A stretch of DNA of 64,000 bases from Mesorhizobium onobrychidis (GCF_024707545.1 NZ_CP062229.1:6119501-6183500), one strand, 5' to 3'. Counted from the stretch's first letter, positions 42,995-51,819 are shown. Notes: a model not told the origin generated them from the sequence alone. Numbers and translations: made by a program.

Positions 42995-44065
42995 TCAGCC
43001 GCCTGCCTTGACCTTCTCGAACATCTTGGCGAGTTCGTCATTCTGTTTCATCGGCCCGGTGAAGACGGTGGTCTTCAGCATCACTTCCGGATCGGACGGC
43101 AGCTGCAGCTTCTCCAGTTCCTCCTTCGGCACCGCTGCGAAGGCCGAGCTGTTCGAACTGCCGTAACCATAGGCCTGGATCAGGTATTTTCCCGAATCCG
43201 TCTCCAGCCGGCTGTTGATGAAGTCATAGGCGAGGTCGACATTCTTGGCGTCCTTGAGCATGACGAAGCCGCACGCCCAGGTCAGCATGCCTTCCTTCGG
43301 CTTCATGAACTCGACCGGCACGCCCTGCTTCTTCAGCGAGGTGGCCGACGCGTTCCAGGTCATGGCGGCGACAAGCTGGCCGCTGGCCAGCGCCTGTTCG
43401 ACCGAGGTCATGTCGGTGGTGTAGTTCGAGAGCAGCGGGCGCTGCTCGCGCAGTTTTTCAGCCACCTTGTCCATCTGTTCCGGCGTCATGTCGAACGGAT
43501 TGACGCCGGCGAGAAGCGCCGCCACCACCGGCGTATCGTGGACGGCGTCGATCGTTGCCATGCGCCCGGCATATTGCTTGTCCCACAAAAGGTTCCAGCT
43601 CGGTTCCGGGTTCTTCACCAGATCGGTGCGGTAGAGGATCGAGGTGTTGCCCCAGTCCCACGGCACCATCCAGACCTTGCCGTCGCCGGCCTGCAGGTCG
43701 GGCAGGTTCTTGAAGACCGGAAAGATCGAATCCCAGTTCTTGATGCGCTTGGTGTCGATCGGCTGCAGCAGGCCTTCCTTGTTCCAGCGCGCCACCTTGT
43801 CGTAGCAGGGATGTGCGACGTCAGGGCGGAAACCGGCCTTGACCTTGGTGAAGGCGTCATCGTCGTCGCCGAACATCGAGGCCTCGACGCCATCGGGGTG
43901 TGCGGCGAGGAAGCTCTTGTTGAAGTCGGGAAGTTCGTAGCCCGACCAGGTGAAATATTGCAACTTGTCGGCCGCAAGCGCGACGGTCGACGAAAGCGCC
44001 AGCGCGAAGGCTGCCAATCCGGCTTGGACTGTCTTGCGATTTATCGATTTCAGGTCGAATGCCAT
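42995..44065 (-). CDS. extracellular solute-binding protein, PotD-like
   Basis: The 356-residue periplasmic protein has a signal peptide (MAFDLKSINRKTVQAGLAAFALALSSTVALAA, cleaved near residue 32). The mature sequence opens KLQYFTWSGYELPDFNKSFLAAHP, the usual opening of PotD/PotF-type proteins, and contains VWMVPWDWGNTSILYRTDL and WNLLWDKQYAGRM. These families bind spermidine, putrescine and related amines. The N-terminus overlaps the PotC gene by 16 bases. The palindromic element starts 12 bases after its stop. Confidence 0.88.
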   Translation of the reverse strand: MAFDLKSINRKTVQAGLAAFALALSSTVALAADKLQYFTWSGYELPDFNKSFLAAHPDGVEASMFGDDDDAFTKVKAGFRPDVAHPCYDKVARWNKEGLLQPIDTKRIKNWDSIFPVFKNLPDLQAGDGKVWMVPWDWGNTSILYRTDLVKNPEPSWNLLWDKQYAGRMATIDAVHDTPVVAALLAGVNPFDMTPEQMDKVAEKLREQRPLLSNYTTDMTSVEQALASGQLVAAMTWNASATSLKKQGVPVEFMKPKEGMLTWACGFVMLKDAKNVDLAYDFINSRLETDSGKYLIQAYGYGSSNSSAFAAVPKEELEKLQLPSDPEVMLKTTVFTGPMKQNDELAKMFEKVKAGG

Positions 44066-44928
44066 TGCAGTTCTCCTCTTTCGGTTTCTTCTGGTTTGGA
44101 CAGGTTGGCGGGTACCGGCCGCTGAGCGGCGGCGAGCCCGCGATGGCGCAGGATTTCGGCAATTGCCGCGATGACGAAGGACACGGCCAGGATGGCCGTG
44201 CCCAGTGCCATGACGGTGGGCAGCGATTTCGGGAAACGCAGCTGGCTCCAAATGTAGAGCGGCAAGGTCGGCTCGGTGCCGGCGAGGAAGAAGGCGACGA
44301 TGAACTCGTCGAAGGAGGTCAGGAAGGCCAGCATGAACGCTGACACAATGGCAGGCAGGCTGAGCGGCAGCATCACCCGCCTGAATGTCGTCCAGTCGGA
44401 AGCGCCGAGATCGAGCGCGGCCTCGCGGATGGTCTTGGGGATAGCGGCGAAGCGGCTTTTCATGATCACCACCGTCGTCGGCAGCGCCACCAGTATGTGG
44501 CCGAGCACGATGGCGGTGCGCGATGGACCGAAGCCAATAAGGTTGACCAGGATCAGCAGCGAGATGCCGACGATGACGCCGGGGATCAGGATCGGCATCC
44601 GGGCGATGGCGCTGATCGCGGCGGCAAGCGGCGAGCGGCCATAGAGGTCCATGTAGGACACGGTGATGCCGCAGAGTGTGGCACCGGTGGCGGCAATTGC
44701 ACCGATGACGAGGCTGTTGGCAAGCGCGCCGGACAGCGCCGAATTGCCGGACAGCGTCGCGTACCATTCGAACGTGAAGCCTTGCAGCGGAAACGCCGCC
44801 TGGATCGAATCGTTGAAGGAGAAAAGCGGGATCAACGAGATCGGCAAATACAGGAATACCAGATAGACAAGGACGTAACCGCCGAGCCAGCGGCCACCTT
44901 GCTTTGCTTCTATGCGCGCCACGCTCAT
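44050..44928 (-). CDS. potC: ABC transporter permease, PotC-like
   Basis: The protein of 292 residues has six helices and the EAA loop TIREAALDLGASDWTTFRRVMLPLSLPA. A conserved LPLYIWSQLRFPKSLPTVMALG segment near the end is typical of PotC-type subunits. The ATG at 44928 overlaps the PotB stop as ATGA; a longer in-frame reading upstream runs over the PotB coding region and is not used. It forms the membrane channel with PotB. Confidence 0.9.
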   Translation of the reverse strand: MSVARIEAKQGGRWLGGYVLVYLVFLYLPISLIPLFSFNDSIQAAFPLQGFTFEWYATLSGNSALSGALANSLVIGAIAATGATLCGITVSYMDLYGRSPLAAAISAIARMPILIPGVIVGISLLILVNLIGFGPSRTAIVLGHILVALPTTVVIMKSRFAAIPKTIREAALDLGASDWTTFRRVMLPLSLPAIVSAFMLAFLTSFDEFIVAFFLAGTEPTLPLYIWSQLRFPKSLPTVMALGTAILAVSFVIAAIAEILRHRGLAAAQRPVPANLSKPEETERGELQWHST

Positions 44929-45812
44929 GTCCGGCTGCCGAACCTGCGGTCGGCGAAACGCACGACCAGCACCACGGCGAGGATGACCAGCATGACGGCG
45001 ACGGCCAGTGCGGCGCCGAACGGCCAATCATTCGCCTTGCCGAACTGGGCCTGGATCAGCGTGCCGATCATGGTGCTGGCGGGGCCGCCGACCAGCGCGG
45101 GGGTGACATAGTCGCCAACCGTCGGCACGAAGACGACGAGAGCAGCCGCCAGCACACCCGGCATCGAATTCGGCAGCACGACGCGGCGGAAGCTGGTGAA
45201 CGGTCTGGCGCCGAGATCGGAAGCAGCTTCGAGCAGCGATTTCGGGATCGTGTCCAGCGCCACATAGATGGGCAGGATGGCGAACGGCGCATAGGCGTGA
45301 GCCAGCGTGACGACGACGGCGGCCGGCGTGTTGAGAAACGCCAGTGTCGGCTCGGACCAGATGCCGCTTTCGATGAGCGCCGAATTCAGCACGCCATTAT
45401 AGGCAAGCACGATCTTCCAGGCGAAGACGCGCAAGAGATAGCTGGTCCAGAACGGCAGCGTCACCAGAAACAACAGCAGCCCGCGCCGCCGTCCGGCATG
45501 GAAGGCCAGGTAGTAGGCGACGGGATAGGCGGTGACGACCGTCGCCAGCGTCACCAGGCCGGCAATGGCCAGCGAGCGCAGCGTTACTGTCCAGTACAGC
45601 GGGTCGGATGCCACGGTGATGAAATTCGCAAAAGTGAAACCGGCGCCCAGCAGCGAACCGTCATTGCCGCGAAGGGCGAGGAAAACCACGAGGCCGAGGG
45701 CAAACAGGATCAGGAAGAAGGTGACCAGCCCGCCCGGCAGCAGCATGGCCAACCGAAAACCCGTCGAGGACCGGGATTCCGGCAGCGGCTGCCTTGCAAC
45801 GATGGTCGACAT
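44925..45812 (-). CDS. potB: ABC transporter permease, PotB-like
   Basis: A permease of 295 residues with six helices and the EAA loop LLEAASDLGARPFTSFRRVVLPNSMPG, and a TSYLLRVFAWKIVLAYNGVLN segment characteristic of PotB/PotH-type subunits. It is the first gene of the importer operon (potB, potC, binding protein, XRE-cupin, potA, aldehyde dehydrogenase). A candidate promoter with a dyad in its spacer lies at 45845-45873. Confidence 0.9.
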   Translation of the reverse strand: MSTIVARQPLPESRSSTGFRLAMLLPGGLVTFFLILFALGLVVFLALRGNDGSLLGAGFTFANFITVASDPLYWTVTLRSLAIAGLVTLATVVTAYPVAYYLAFHAGRRRGLLLFLVTLPFWTSYLLRVFAWKIVLAYNGVLNSALIESGIWSEPTLAFLNTPAAVVVTLAHAYAPFAILPIYVALDTIPKSLLEAASDLGARPFTSFRRVVLPNSMPGVLAAALVVFVPTVGDYVTPALVGGPASTMIGTLIQAQFGKANDWPFGAALAVAVMLVILAVVLVVRFADRRFGSRT

Positions 45813-45844
45813 CGGGGTTGCCCATCGAAATTTGAAATCACCTA

Positions 45845-45873
45845 AGATTTTTTCATATTCATGAAACTGTCAA
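45845..45873 (-). promoter_or_regulatory. candidate promoter and operator of the Pot-type operon
   Basis: On the minus strand TTGACA (45873 to 45868) is followed after 17 bases by AAATCT (45850 to 45845) as a weak -10. The spacer is occupied by TTTCATATTCATGAAA (45851-45866), a perfect 6-bp inverted repeat around 4 bases. A dyad filling the -35/-10 spacer is a standard repressor site, and the XRE-cupin protein encoded in the operon is the obvious candidate. Confidence 0.5.
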
Positions 45874-46370
45874 GCTGATTCCTGCATCGGGATTAAATCA
45901 ACGCTCGAATGCATCCAGCATAGGAAGCCAGGCCCTCGTCGCGACGACGCCGACCTGCCGAAAGGCGTGGAACGGGATCGGTCGGACGGAGAGACCCGGG
46001 AACGGCAATCTTCCGTCGAGATGCGCCAAGGGCCCGGGATTCTTGTCGAGGTGCGTCACCTTCTGGTGATCGGCGATCTTCACGCCCGATGCCGAAGCGA
46101 TCCGCAGTTCGTTGATGAAAATCCTTAGTGACGATTTTTCACGATTTTGAAAAACCGTTTCCGCTTCGCACCTGGGACACGCCAAGGTCAATCACCACCC
46201 AGCGACGCGGAGACCGCCCGGACAGATTGACAAAACTTGCCTTGAGGGCGGGATAGACCTTTGGCGAGAATTTGTTGAAAGTGCCGCCGAACCGGAAGAA
46301 GTCTTTCAAATCATTTATCGGCTGCGCCGGGAAACGCCGCAGCCGACCAGGACACAGGAATTCGCAAGCC
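45874..46370. other. intergenic region with a possible decayed gene fragment
   Basis: Between the Pot-type operon and the XylX-like gene there are about 500 bases with no confident gene. A minus-strand frame open from about 46191 to 45898 ends with GLSVRPIPFHAFRQVGVVATRAWLPMLDAFER. This faintly recalls the C-terminus of LysR-type regulators but lacks an HTH, a start and a Shine-Dalgarno, so it may be a remnant. The plus-strand promoter of the XylX-like gene should lie in the right half; a TTGACA occurs at 46227-46232 but without a good -10. Confidence 0.4.
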
Positions 46371-47528
46371 ATGACGAACGCCACGCACCTGCCCGACGAG
46401 GGCCTCTTCATTGGCCGCGCCCGGACAAGCGATAGGTCCCATCCGCTGGTGGTCACGGTCCGCGACGGCACGGTCTTCGACATCACGTCGAGCATGGCAC
46501 CAACCGTGCGCGACATCTGCGACATGCCGGATCCGGCAGGGTACGTCCAGGCGGCCAGGGGCGAACCGATCGGATCACTTGATGCGATCGCCGCCAACAG
46601 TTTCCAGGCCGCGCGCGATCCGCAAAAACCGTACCTGCTTTCTCCGGTCGACCTGCAGGCGGTCAAGGCGTCGGGCGTCACCTTCGTCGTCAGCCTGCTC
46701 GAACGGGTCATCGAGGAGCAGGCGCGCGGCTCGGCCGAGAAGGCGGATGCCATTCGCGCCGACATTGCCGGGCTGATCGGCCACGATCTGTCGAAGCTCA
46801 AGCCAGGCTCGCCGGAAGCGATGGAGATCAAGGCCAAGCTCCTCCAGCGCGGCGCCTGGTCGCAATATCTGGAAGTGGGCATCGGCCCCGATGCCGAGAT
46901 CTTCACCAAATGCCAGCCGATGGCATCGGTCGGCTTCGGCGCCGATGTCGGCCTGCATCCGGTTTCCACCTGGAACAATCCGGAGCCGGAAATCGCCATG
47001 ATCGCTGCCAGCAGCGGCATGATCGTCGGCGCGACGCTCGGCAACGACGTCAATCTGCGCGATGTCGAAGGGCGCTCGGCGCTGCTGCTCGGCAAGGCCA
47101 AGGACAACAACGCCTCGGCCGCACTCGGTCCATTCATCCGCCTGTTCGACGATAACTTTTCCATTGATGACGTGAAGCAGGCCATCGTGCGTCTGAAGGT
47201 CGAGGGCGAGGATGGCTTCTCGCTGGAGGGCGCCAGTTCGATGGCCGAGATCAGCCGCTCGCCCGAAGAGCTGGTCGCTGCCGCCATGGGGCCGCATCAC
47301 CAGTACCCGGACGGGCTGGCGCTCTATCTCGGCACCATGTTCGTGCCGTCTAAGGATCGCGGCGAAAGGGGCAAGGGCTTCACGCACAAGGTCGGCGACA
47401 TCGTCACGATCTCATCGGAGAAGTTCGGCGCGTTGGTCAACAGAGTGCGGCTGTCGCCCGACTGTCCGCACTGGACCTACGGCGCCAGCCATCTGATGCG
47501 CGACCTCGCCAGGGCCGATCTTATCTAG
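46371..47528 (+). CDS. FAH-family dehydratase, XylX-like (2-keto-3-deoxy-D-xylonate dehydratase candidate)
   Basis: The 385-residue protein belongs to the long FAH-family group exemplified by Caulobacter XylX of the Weimberg pathway, which converts 2-keto-3-deoxy-D-xylonate to 2-oxoglutarate semialdehyde. Matching blocks, recalled from XylX, are GVTFVVSLLERVIEEQARG, WSQYLEVGIGPDAEIFTKCQ, ATLGNDVNLRDVEGRSALLL, KAKDNNASAALGPFIRLFDD and QYPDGLALYLGTMFVPSKDR. The metal-binding acidic residues lie in those blocks. A pentose-type ABC importer follows on the same strand, consistent with pentose catabolism, but the other Weimberg genes are not in the window. Start at 46371 (MTNATHLPDEG). Confidence 0.82.
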   Translation: MTNATHLPDEGLFIGRARTSDRSHPLVVTVRDGTVFDITSSMAPTVRDICDMPDPAGYVQAARGEPIGSLDAIAANSFQAARDPQKPYLLSPVDLQAVKASGVTFVVSLLERVIEEQARGSAEKADAIRADIAGLIGHDLSKLKPGSPEAMEIKAKLLQRGAWSQYLEVGIGPDAEIFTKCQPMASVGFGADVGLHPVSTWNNPEPEIAMIAASSGMIVGATLGNDVNLRDVEGRSALLLGKAKDNNASAALGPFIRLFDDNFSIDDVKQAIVRLKVEGEDGFSLEGASSMAEISRSPEELVAAAMGPHHQYPDGLALYLGTMFVPSKDRGERGKGFTHKVGDIVTISSEKFGALVNRVRLSPDCPHWTYGASHLMRDLARADLI

Positions 47529-47664
47529 GTTCCCGCCCCGCCCGCGACGGGAGATGGTTAGGCCTGGGTGCTCGAATTGGGGGGACGCTTGCTGCAAAAT
47601 GTCAGCCAAACTGATGCAATCTGATGGGACTGCTGATGGCGCCTTGTCGCGCGCCAACTACCAC

Positions 47665-47684
47665 TGGCAAATGGAGACTTGCCA
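47665..47684. promoter_or_regulatory. inverted repeat upstream of the sugar-binding protein gene
   Basis: TGGCAA (47665-47670) and TTGCCA (47679-47684) form a perfect 6-bp inverted repeat with an 8-base spacer, about 120 bases upstream of the binding-protein start. It is the best dyad in the leader and could be the site of the LacI-type regulator encoded at the end of the cluster. A related GCCGTATGTC occurs near the lacI start (about 50661), but the match is short. Confidence 0.35.
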
Positions 47685-47802
47685 TATGTCGAAAAAGCGG
47701 ATGCTGTGATGCTTCCAGATCGGCGCGGGCAAGAAATACGATCAGGGTTTGCCGTGATCGTCGTCGGAGGTGGAGGAAGTTTTCAAAATGGGAGGAAATC
47801 AA

Positions 47803-48735
47803 ATGCTGACAAGGCTACGACTATTTGTATTCGGCTTGATCGTGGCGCTGGCCATCCCGGCGGCGGCACAGGCCAAGACCTTCTACTGGATTTCGCATGG
47901 CGGCCCGGCCGATCCGGTCTGGACCTACTTCCTCGCCGGCGCCAAGCAATGGGCGACGGACACCGGCAACACCGTCAATACCTCGTTCCACAATGGCGAC
48001 GTGTCGTCCCAGCAGGAGGCTGTTCGCGCGGCCATCGCCGCCAAGGCGGACGGCATCACCACCACCAGCCCCGACCCGGGCAGCCTTATCGAGCTCGCTA
48101 AGGAAGCACGGGCGGCAAACATCCCGATCATCAATTTCAACACGCCCGATCCGAAGGCGGACTTCAACGCCTATGTTGGCGGCGACAACGTCACCTTCGG
48201 CAAGAACTGGGCGCAGTATCTGGTCGACAAGGGCCTGGTGAAGAAGGGCGATTTCGTCTGGATGCCGGTCGAAATCCCGGGCGCCACCTATGGCGTCCAG
48301 GAAGAAGAAGGCATCAAGAGCGTCTTCGAGCCACTCGGCATCACCTATGAAATCACCGAAGCCACGCTCGATCAGGCCGAAGCGATCAACCGCATGGTCG
48401 ACTACCTCACCGCCAACAGGGCCAAGGTCAAGGCGATCATCGGTCTCGGCGACCTGGTGACCGGCTCGATCAAGCGGGTGTTCGACCAAGCCGGCATCAA
48501 GCCGGGTGAAATCCCGGTCGTCGGCTGGGGCAACTCGCTCGACACCACCCAGGAGGTGCTGACCGGCTACGTCAATGCCGCACAATGGCAGGATCCGCAG
48601 GCGACCAGCTATGTGGCGCTTTCGATCGCCAACATGGCCGCCAGCGGCATTCCACCCGGCTTCGACGTGATCACCGGCGCACTCTACGAAAAGGACACCG
48701 CGCAGGTCTACGACGACATCCTGTCCGGAAAATAA
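47803..48735 (+). CDS. sugar ABC transporter substrate-binding protein (CUT2, RbsB/FrcB-like)
   Basis: The protein of 310 residues has a signal peptide (MLTRLRLFVFGLIVALAIPAAAQA, cleaved after residue 24) and a periplasmic-binding domain of the ribose/xylose type. It reads TFYWISHGGPADPVWTYFLAGAKQWATDTGNTV, SSQQEAVRAAIAAKADGITTTSPDPGSL, INFNTPDPKADFNAYVGGDNVTFG and VGWGNSLDTTQEVLTGYVNAAQWQDPQATSYVAL. The ATG at 47803 follows GGGAGGAA. A 14-bp hairpin lies 11 bases after its stop. With the XylX-like gene upstream, a pentose or fructose-like ligand is likely. Confidence 0.9.
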   Translation: MLTRLRLFVFGLIVALAIPAAAQAKTFYWISHGGPADPVWTYFLAGAKQWATDTGNTVNTSFHNGDVSSQQEAVRAAIAAKADGITTTSPDPGSLIELAKEARAANIPIINFNTPDPKADFNAYVGGDNVTFGKNWAQYLVDKGLVKKGDFVWMPVEIPGATYGVQEEEGIKSVFEPLGITYEITEATLDQAEAINRMVDYLTANRAKVKAIIGLGDLVTGSIKRVFDQAGIKPGEIPVVGWGNSLDTTQEVLTGYVNAAQWQDPQATSYVALSIANMAASGIPPGFDVITGALYEKDTAQVYDDILSGK

Positions 48736-48745
48736 AACCGCGATT

Positions 48746-48779
48746 GGGATGATCGCGGCACGCCTGCCGCGGTCATCCC
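48746..48779 (+). promoter_or_regulatory. intercistronic stem-loop after the sugar-binding protein gene
   Basis: A 14-bp stem (48746-48759 GGGATGATCGCGGC; 48766-48779) with one G-T pair and a 6-base ACGCCT loop starts 11 bases after the binding-protein stop. No T-run follows. It is the same kind of structure seen after the binding-protein gene at 20581-20611 and probably stabilises the upstream message. Confidence 0.75.
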
Positions 48780-48854
48780 CATCATTCCGCCGAGCCTCGA
48801 ACCGCCTTATGCGGTGCCGGGTTTGGCCAGTTCCAACCATGTCGCGGGTCCAAC

Positions 48855-49841
48855 GTGGAAAACAGTTCCATCATCCAACGCTCGATCGCCAGGCCGGAAT
48901 TCGGGCCCTTCGTGCTGCTTGTCGTCGAGCTCGCCGTGTTCTGGGGGTTCAACCACGACTTCCTGTCGCCGCAGAACATCAGCAACATACTGGCCTTCAC
49001 GGTCGAGCTCGGCCTGATCGCGCTGGCGATGACGCTGTTGATGACTTCGGGCGAATTCGACCTCTCGGTCGGATCGCTGTTCGGTTTCTCGCCCGTCTTG
49101 ATGTGGACGCTCTTCAACAGCGGCCTCACCTCGCTGGAAGCCGGCTTCGTCGTGGCCTTGCTGGTTGCCGCCTTCATCGGGCTGGTCAATGGCTGGTTCG
49201 TGACGCAACTCAAGATTCCATCCTTCCTGGTGACGCTCGGCATGCTGCTGGTCGTGCGCGGCACCGCCCTGTTCGTCACCAGCGGATTTCCGCAACGCAC
49301 CTGGAGCGCCGAAGGCAGCTGGCTCGCCGAGGCGCTGGTCGGTGATTTCTTCATCGGGCCGTTCCGCATCTACATGTCGCTGTTCTGGTTCATCGCAGCC
49401 GCGATCGCACTCGGTTACGTGCTGACACAGAGCCGGACCGGCAACTGGATCCAGGCGGCCGGCGGCAACCCCAGTGCGGCAAGGGCGCGCGGCGTCAATG
49501 TCAGCGGCGTCAAGATCGGCCTGTTCATCCTGTCGTCGATCATGGCTTCGCTTGCCGGCGTCATCAGCTCGCTGCGCACCTCGGCGGCCAACCCGAACAG
49601 CGGCACCGGCTACGAGCTCGAAGTCATCGCCATGGTGGTGATCGGCGGCACGGCGCTGACTGGCGGACGCGGCACCATCATCGGAACCGTGCTCGGCATC
49701 CTGATCCTGCGCGTGATGCGCAATGGCATTGTGCTGATCGGCGTGCCAGGGCTTGCCTACAACATCTTCATCGGCGCGATCATCCTCGGCATGATGGCGC
49801 TCCACTCATGGCTGGAACGCCGGCATCAGGCGGGGACTTGA
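48855..49841 (+). CDS. sugar ABC transporter permease (CUT2, RbsC/FrcC-like)
   Basis: The 328-residue permease has about ten helices of the RbsC type: PEFGPFVLLVVELAVFWGFN, LTLLMTSGEFDLSVGSLFGFSPV, GWFVTQLKIPSFLVTLGMLLVVRGTAL, GGNPSAARARGVNV and VIGGTALTGGRGTIIGTVLGILILRVMRNGIVLIGV. The GEFDLSVG and GGNPSAARARGV loops are standard for CUT2 permeases. It is separated from the binding-protein gene by a strong hairpin and from the ATPase gene by 3 bases. Confidence 0.93.
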   Translation: MENSSIIQRSIARPEFGPFVLLVVELAVFWGFNHDFLSPQNISNILAFTVELGLIALAMTLLMTSGEFDLSVGSLFGFSPVLMWTLFNSGLTSLEAGFVVALLVAAFIGLVNGWFVTQLKIPSFLVTLGMLLVVRGTALFVTSGFPQRTWSAEGSWLAEALVGDFFIGPFRIYMSLFWFIAAAIALGYVLTQSRTGNWIQAAGGNPSAARARGVNVSGVKIGLFILSSIMASLAGVISSLRTSAANPNSGTGYELEVIAMVVIGGTALTGGRGTIIGTVLGILILRVMRNGIVLIGVPGLAYNIFIGAIILGMMALHSWLERRHQAGT

Positions 49842-49844
49842 ACC

Positions 49845-50639
49845 ATGGCCGAACCGCTTGTCCGCATGGAAAACATCCGCAAGTCCTACGGGCGTGTGCA
49901 AGCGCTGGTAGACGCCAATTTCCATGTCAATGAAAGGGAGATCGTCGGCCTGCTCGGCGACAATGGCGCCGGCAAGTCGACGCTGATCAAGGTGCTGTCG
50001 GGTGCGGTTCCGCTGACCAGCGGCGACATCTTCATCCGCGGCAAGAAGGTGGACTTCCGCAGCACCAGCGACGCCATCGCCCACGGCATCGAGACGATCT
50101 ACCAGGACTCGGCACTGGTCACGCAATTGTCGATCGCGCGCAACCTGTTCCTCGGGCGCGAGCCGATCAAGCCGCCGCGTTTCCTCAACCGTATGGACCA
50201 GGAGGCGATGAACGTGGTCGCCCGCGATCTGCTCAAACAGGTCGGCATCTCGAAGAACATCCCGCCGACCACACCGATCGGCTCGCTCTCCGGCGGCGAG
50301 CGGCAGGCCGTGGCGATCGCACGCGCCATGCATTTCGACAGCGACCTCATCATCCTCGACGAGCCGACCAACAATCTCGGCGTCGCCGAGACGCAAGGTG
50401 TGCTGAGCTTCGTGCGCAGCGCCCGCGATTCGGGCCATTCCTGCATCTTCATCGCCCATAACATCCACCATGTCTTCCAGGTGGTCGACCGCATCGTCGT
50501 GATGCGCCGCGGCAAGGTGGTTGCCGACGATATCGATCCGAAGAACACCAACGTCGCGGAAGTCGAACGGATTATCACCGGCATGTCCGACGAGGAGATC
50601 CGTGACGCCATCGTCCAGGGGAAACAATCGCAGGGCTGA
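49845..50639 (+). CDS. sugar ABC transporter ATP-binding protein, single-domain (FrcA-like)
   Basis: A 264-residue ATPase with only one nucleotide-binding domain: Walker A GDNGAGKSTLIKVL (about residues 38-51), signature GSLSGGERQAVAIARAM, Walker B LIILDEPTNNLG and H-loop CIFIAHNIHHVFQV. Most CUT2 importers (RbsA, XylG) use a duplicated ATPase of about 500 residues; the single-domain form is that of the Sinorhizobium fructose/mannose/ribose importer FrcBCA, and gene order (binding protein, permease, ATPase) is also the same. I therefore compare it to FrcA, without claiming the substrate. Confidence 0.9.
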   Translation: MAEPLVRMENIRKSYGRVQALVDANFHVNEREIVGLLGDNGAGKSTLIKVLSGAVPLTSGDIFIRGKKVDFRSTSDAIAHGIETIYQDSALVTQLSIARNLFLGREPIKPPRFLNRMDQEAMNVVARDLLKQVGISKNIPPTTPIGSLSGGERQAVAIARAMHFDSDLIILDEPTNNLGVAETQGVLSFVRSARDSGHSCIFIAHNIHHVFQVVDRIVVMRRGKVVADDIDPKNTNVAEVERIITGMSDEEIRDAIVQGKQSQG

Positions 50640-50696
50640 GCGGGCCACGCGGAAACCGGTTGGCCGTATGTCTGGTACAGGATCACATCGGCTCCT

Positions 50697-51731
50697 ATGA
50701 CTGCGACAATGAAAGCCACCGTTGCGGACATCGCCAGAAGCTGCGGGCTGTCGACCGCGACGGTCGACCGGGTGCTGAACAGCCGGCCGGGCGCCAGCGC
50801 CGCCAACCGGCAGCGCGTGATGGAGGCGGCCAAGCAGCTCGGCTATTTGCCGGTCGTGGATCAGGTCGTGCTGCCCTCGCGGCCGGCGCATCTCGAGTTC
50901 TTCCTGCCGATCGGCTCCAATGCCTTCATGATGGATCTGGCAAATCATATCGAGGATTATGCGGCACGCCTGCCGCTCGTCGCCTCCTGCCGGATCCACA
51001 AGCTCGCCGGCATCTCGCCGAACGCGTTGCAGGCGGCCGTCGAAAACCTCTCGCTCAAGGCAAACGGCGTCGGCGTCATTGCGATCGATCATCCGAGAAC
51101 GCGCAACATCTTGCGCGAGATCGTCGAGGCAGGCATCCGCCTGGTCACGCTGGTGTCGGACGTTCCGGGCGCACCGCGATCGGCATATGTCGGCATCGAC
51201 AACCGTGTCGCAGGGCGCACCGCAGCCCTTTTGATGGGACGTGTCCTGGGCGGGCGTCCGGGCCATCTGGCAATGATCGTCGGCTCACGCTCCTATCGCG
51301 GACATGAGGAACGCGAAATGGGCTTTCGCTCCGTGCTCAGCGAGGAGTTCCCCAATTTGACTGTGACCAGCGCCGTCGAGATCAACGACGAGCCGGATAT
51401 CAGCTACACGGCGACGATGAAGGCGCTGCACAATGAGCCGGAACTGCTCGGCATCTATTGCGTCGGCGCCGGACGTTCGGGCGTGGCGAAAGCGCTGCTG
51501 GAAGCCAAGCCGCAAAGGAAGCCGGTGTTCATTTGTCACGACCTGACGAGGGCGACACGCGGCTATCTCGTCGACGATCTGCTCGATGTCGTGATCGACC
51601 AGAATGCCCGATTGATCGCCGAGCAATCGGTCATCCGCCTGCTCGGCTCGATCGCTTCCTCGGCGCCTTATCTGACGCGGAAACTCATTGAGCCGCGCCT
51701 TGTCTTCAAGGAAAACGTGCCCGTCCAGTGA
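50697..51731 (+). CDS. LacI family transcriptional regulator
   Basis: The protein of 344 residues begins with the LacI HTH (ATVADIARSCGLSTATVDRVLNSRPGASAANRQRVMEAAKQLGYLP, residues 7-52) and continues with a periplasmic-binding-like effector domain (VGVIAIDHPRTRNILREIVEAGIRLVTLVSDVPGA, YVGIDNRVAGRTAALLMGRVLGG, LGIYCVGAGRSGVAKALLEA). It is located 57 bases after the ATPase gene on the same strand and should sense the sugar imported by the cluster or a derivative. A GTATGTC element just upstream might be part of its operator. Confidence 0.9.
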   Translation: MTATMKATVADIARSCGLSTATVDRVLNSRPGASAANRQRVMEAAKQLGYLPVVDQVVLPSRPAHLEFFLPIGSNAFMMDLANHIEDYAARLPLVASCRIHKLAGISPNALQAAVENLSLKANGVGVIAIDHPRTRNILREIVEAGIRLVTLVSDVPGAPRSAYVGIDNRVAGRTAALLMGRVLGGRPGHLAMIVGSRSYRGHEEREMGFRSVLSEEFPNLTVTSAVEINDEPDISYTATMKALHNEPELLGIYCVGAGRSGVAKALLEAKPQRKPVFICHDLTRATRGYLVDDLLDVVIDQNARLIAEQSVIRLLGSIASSAPYLTRKLIEPRLVFKENVPVQ

Positions 51732-51819
51732 TGCCGCGCAACGGCCACGGTCACTTGCCCCGATGGTTAAAATTCGGTTGATACCGCGAATATGCACATC
51801 TGCTATGCATCTTTTGCTA

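Noticed and set aside
42995..45031. A 678-residue continuous frame that would fuse a long N-terminal part to the PotD-like protein
   Set aside because: The first 320 codons overlap the PotC gene in another frame and are not protein-like. The true protein begins at 44065 with a signal peptide.
45898..46191. A 97-codon minus-strand gene upstream of the Pot-type operon
   Set aside because: Only the last 30 residues faintly recall a LysR C-terminus and no start or HTH exists. I list it as a possible remnant only.
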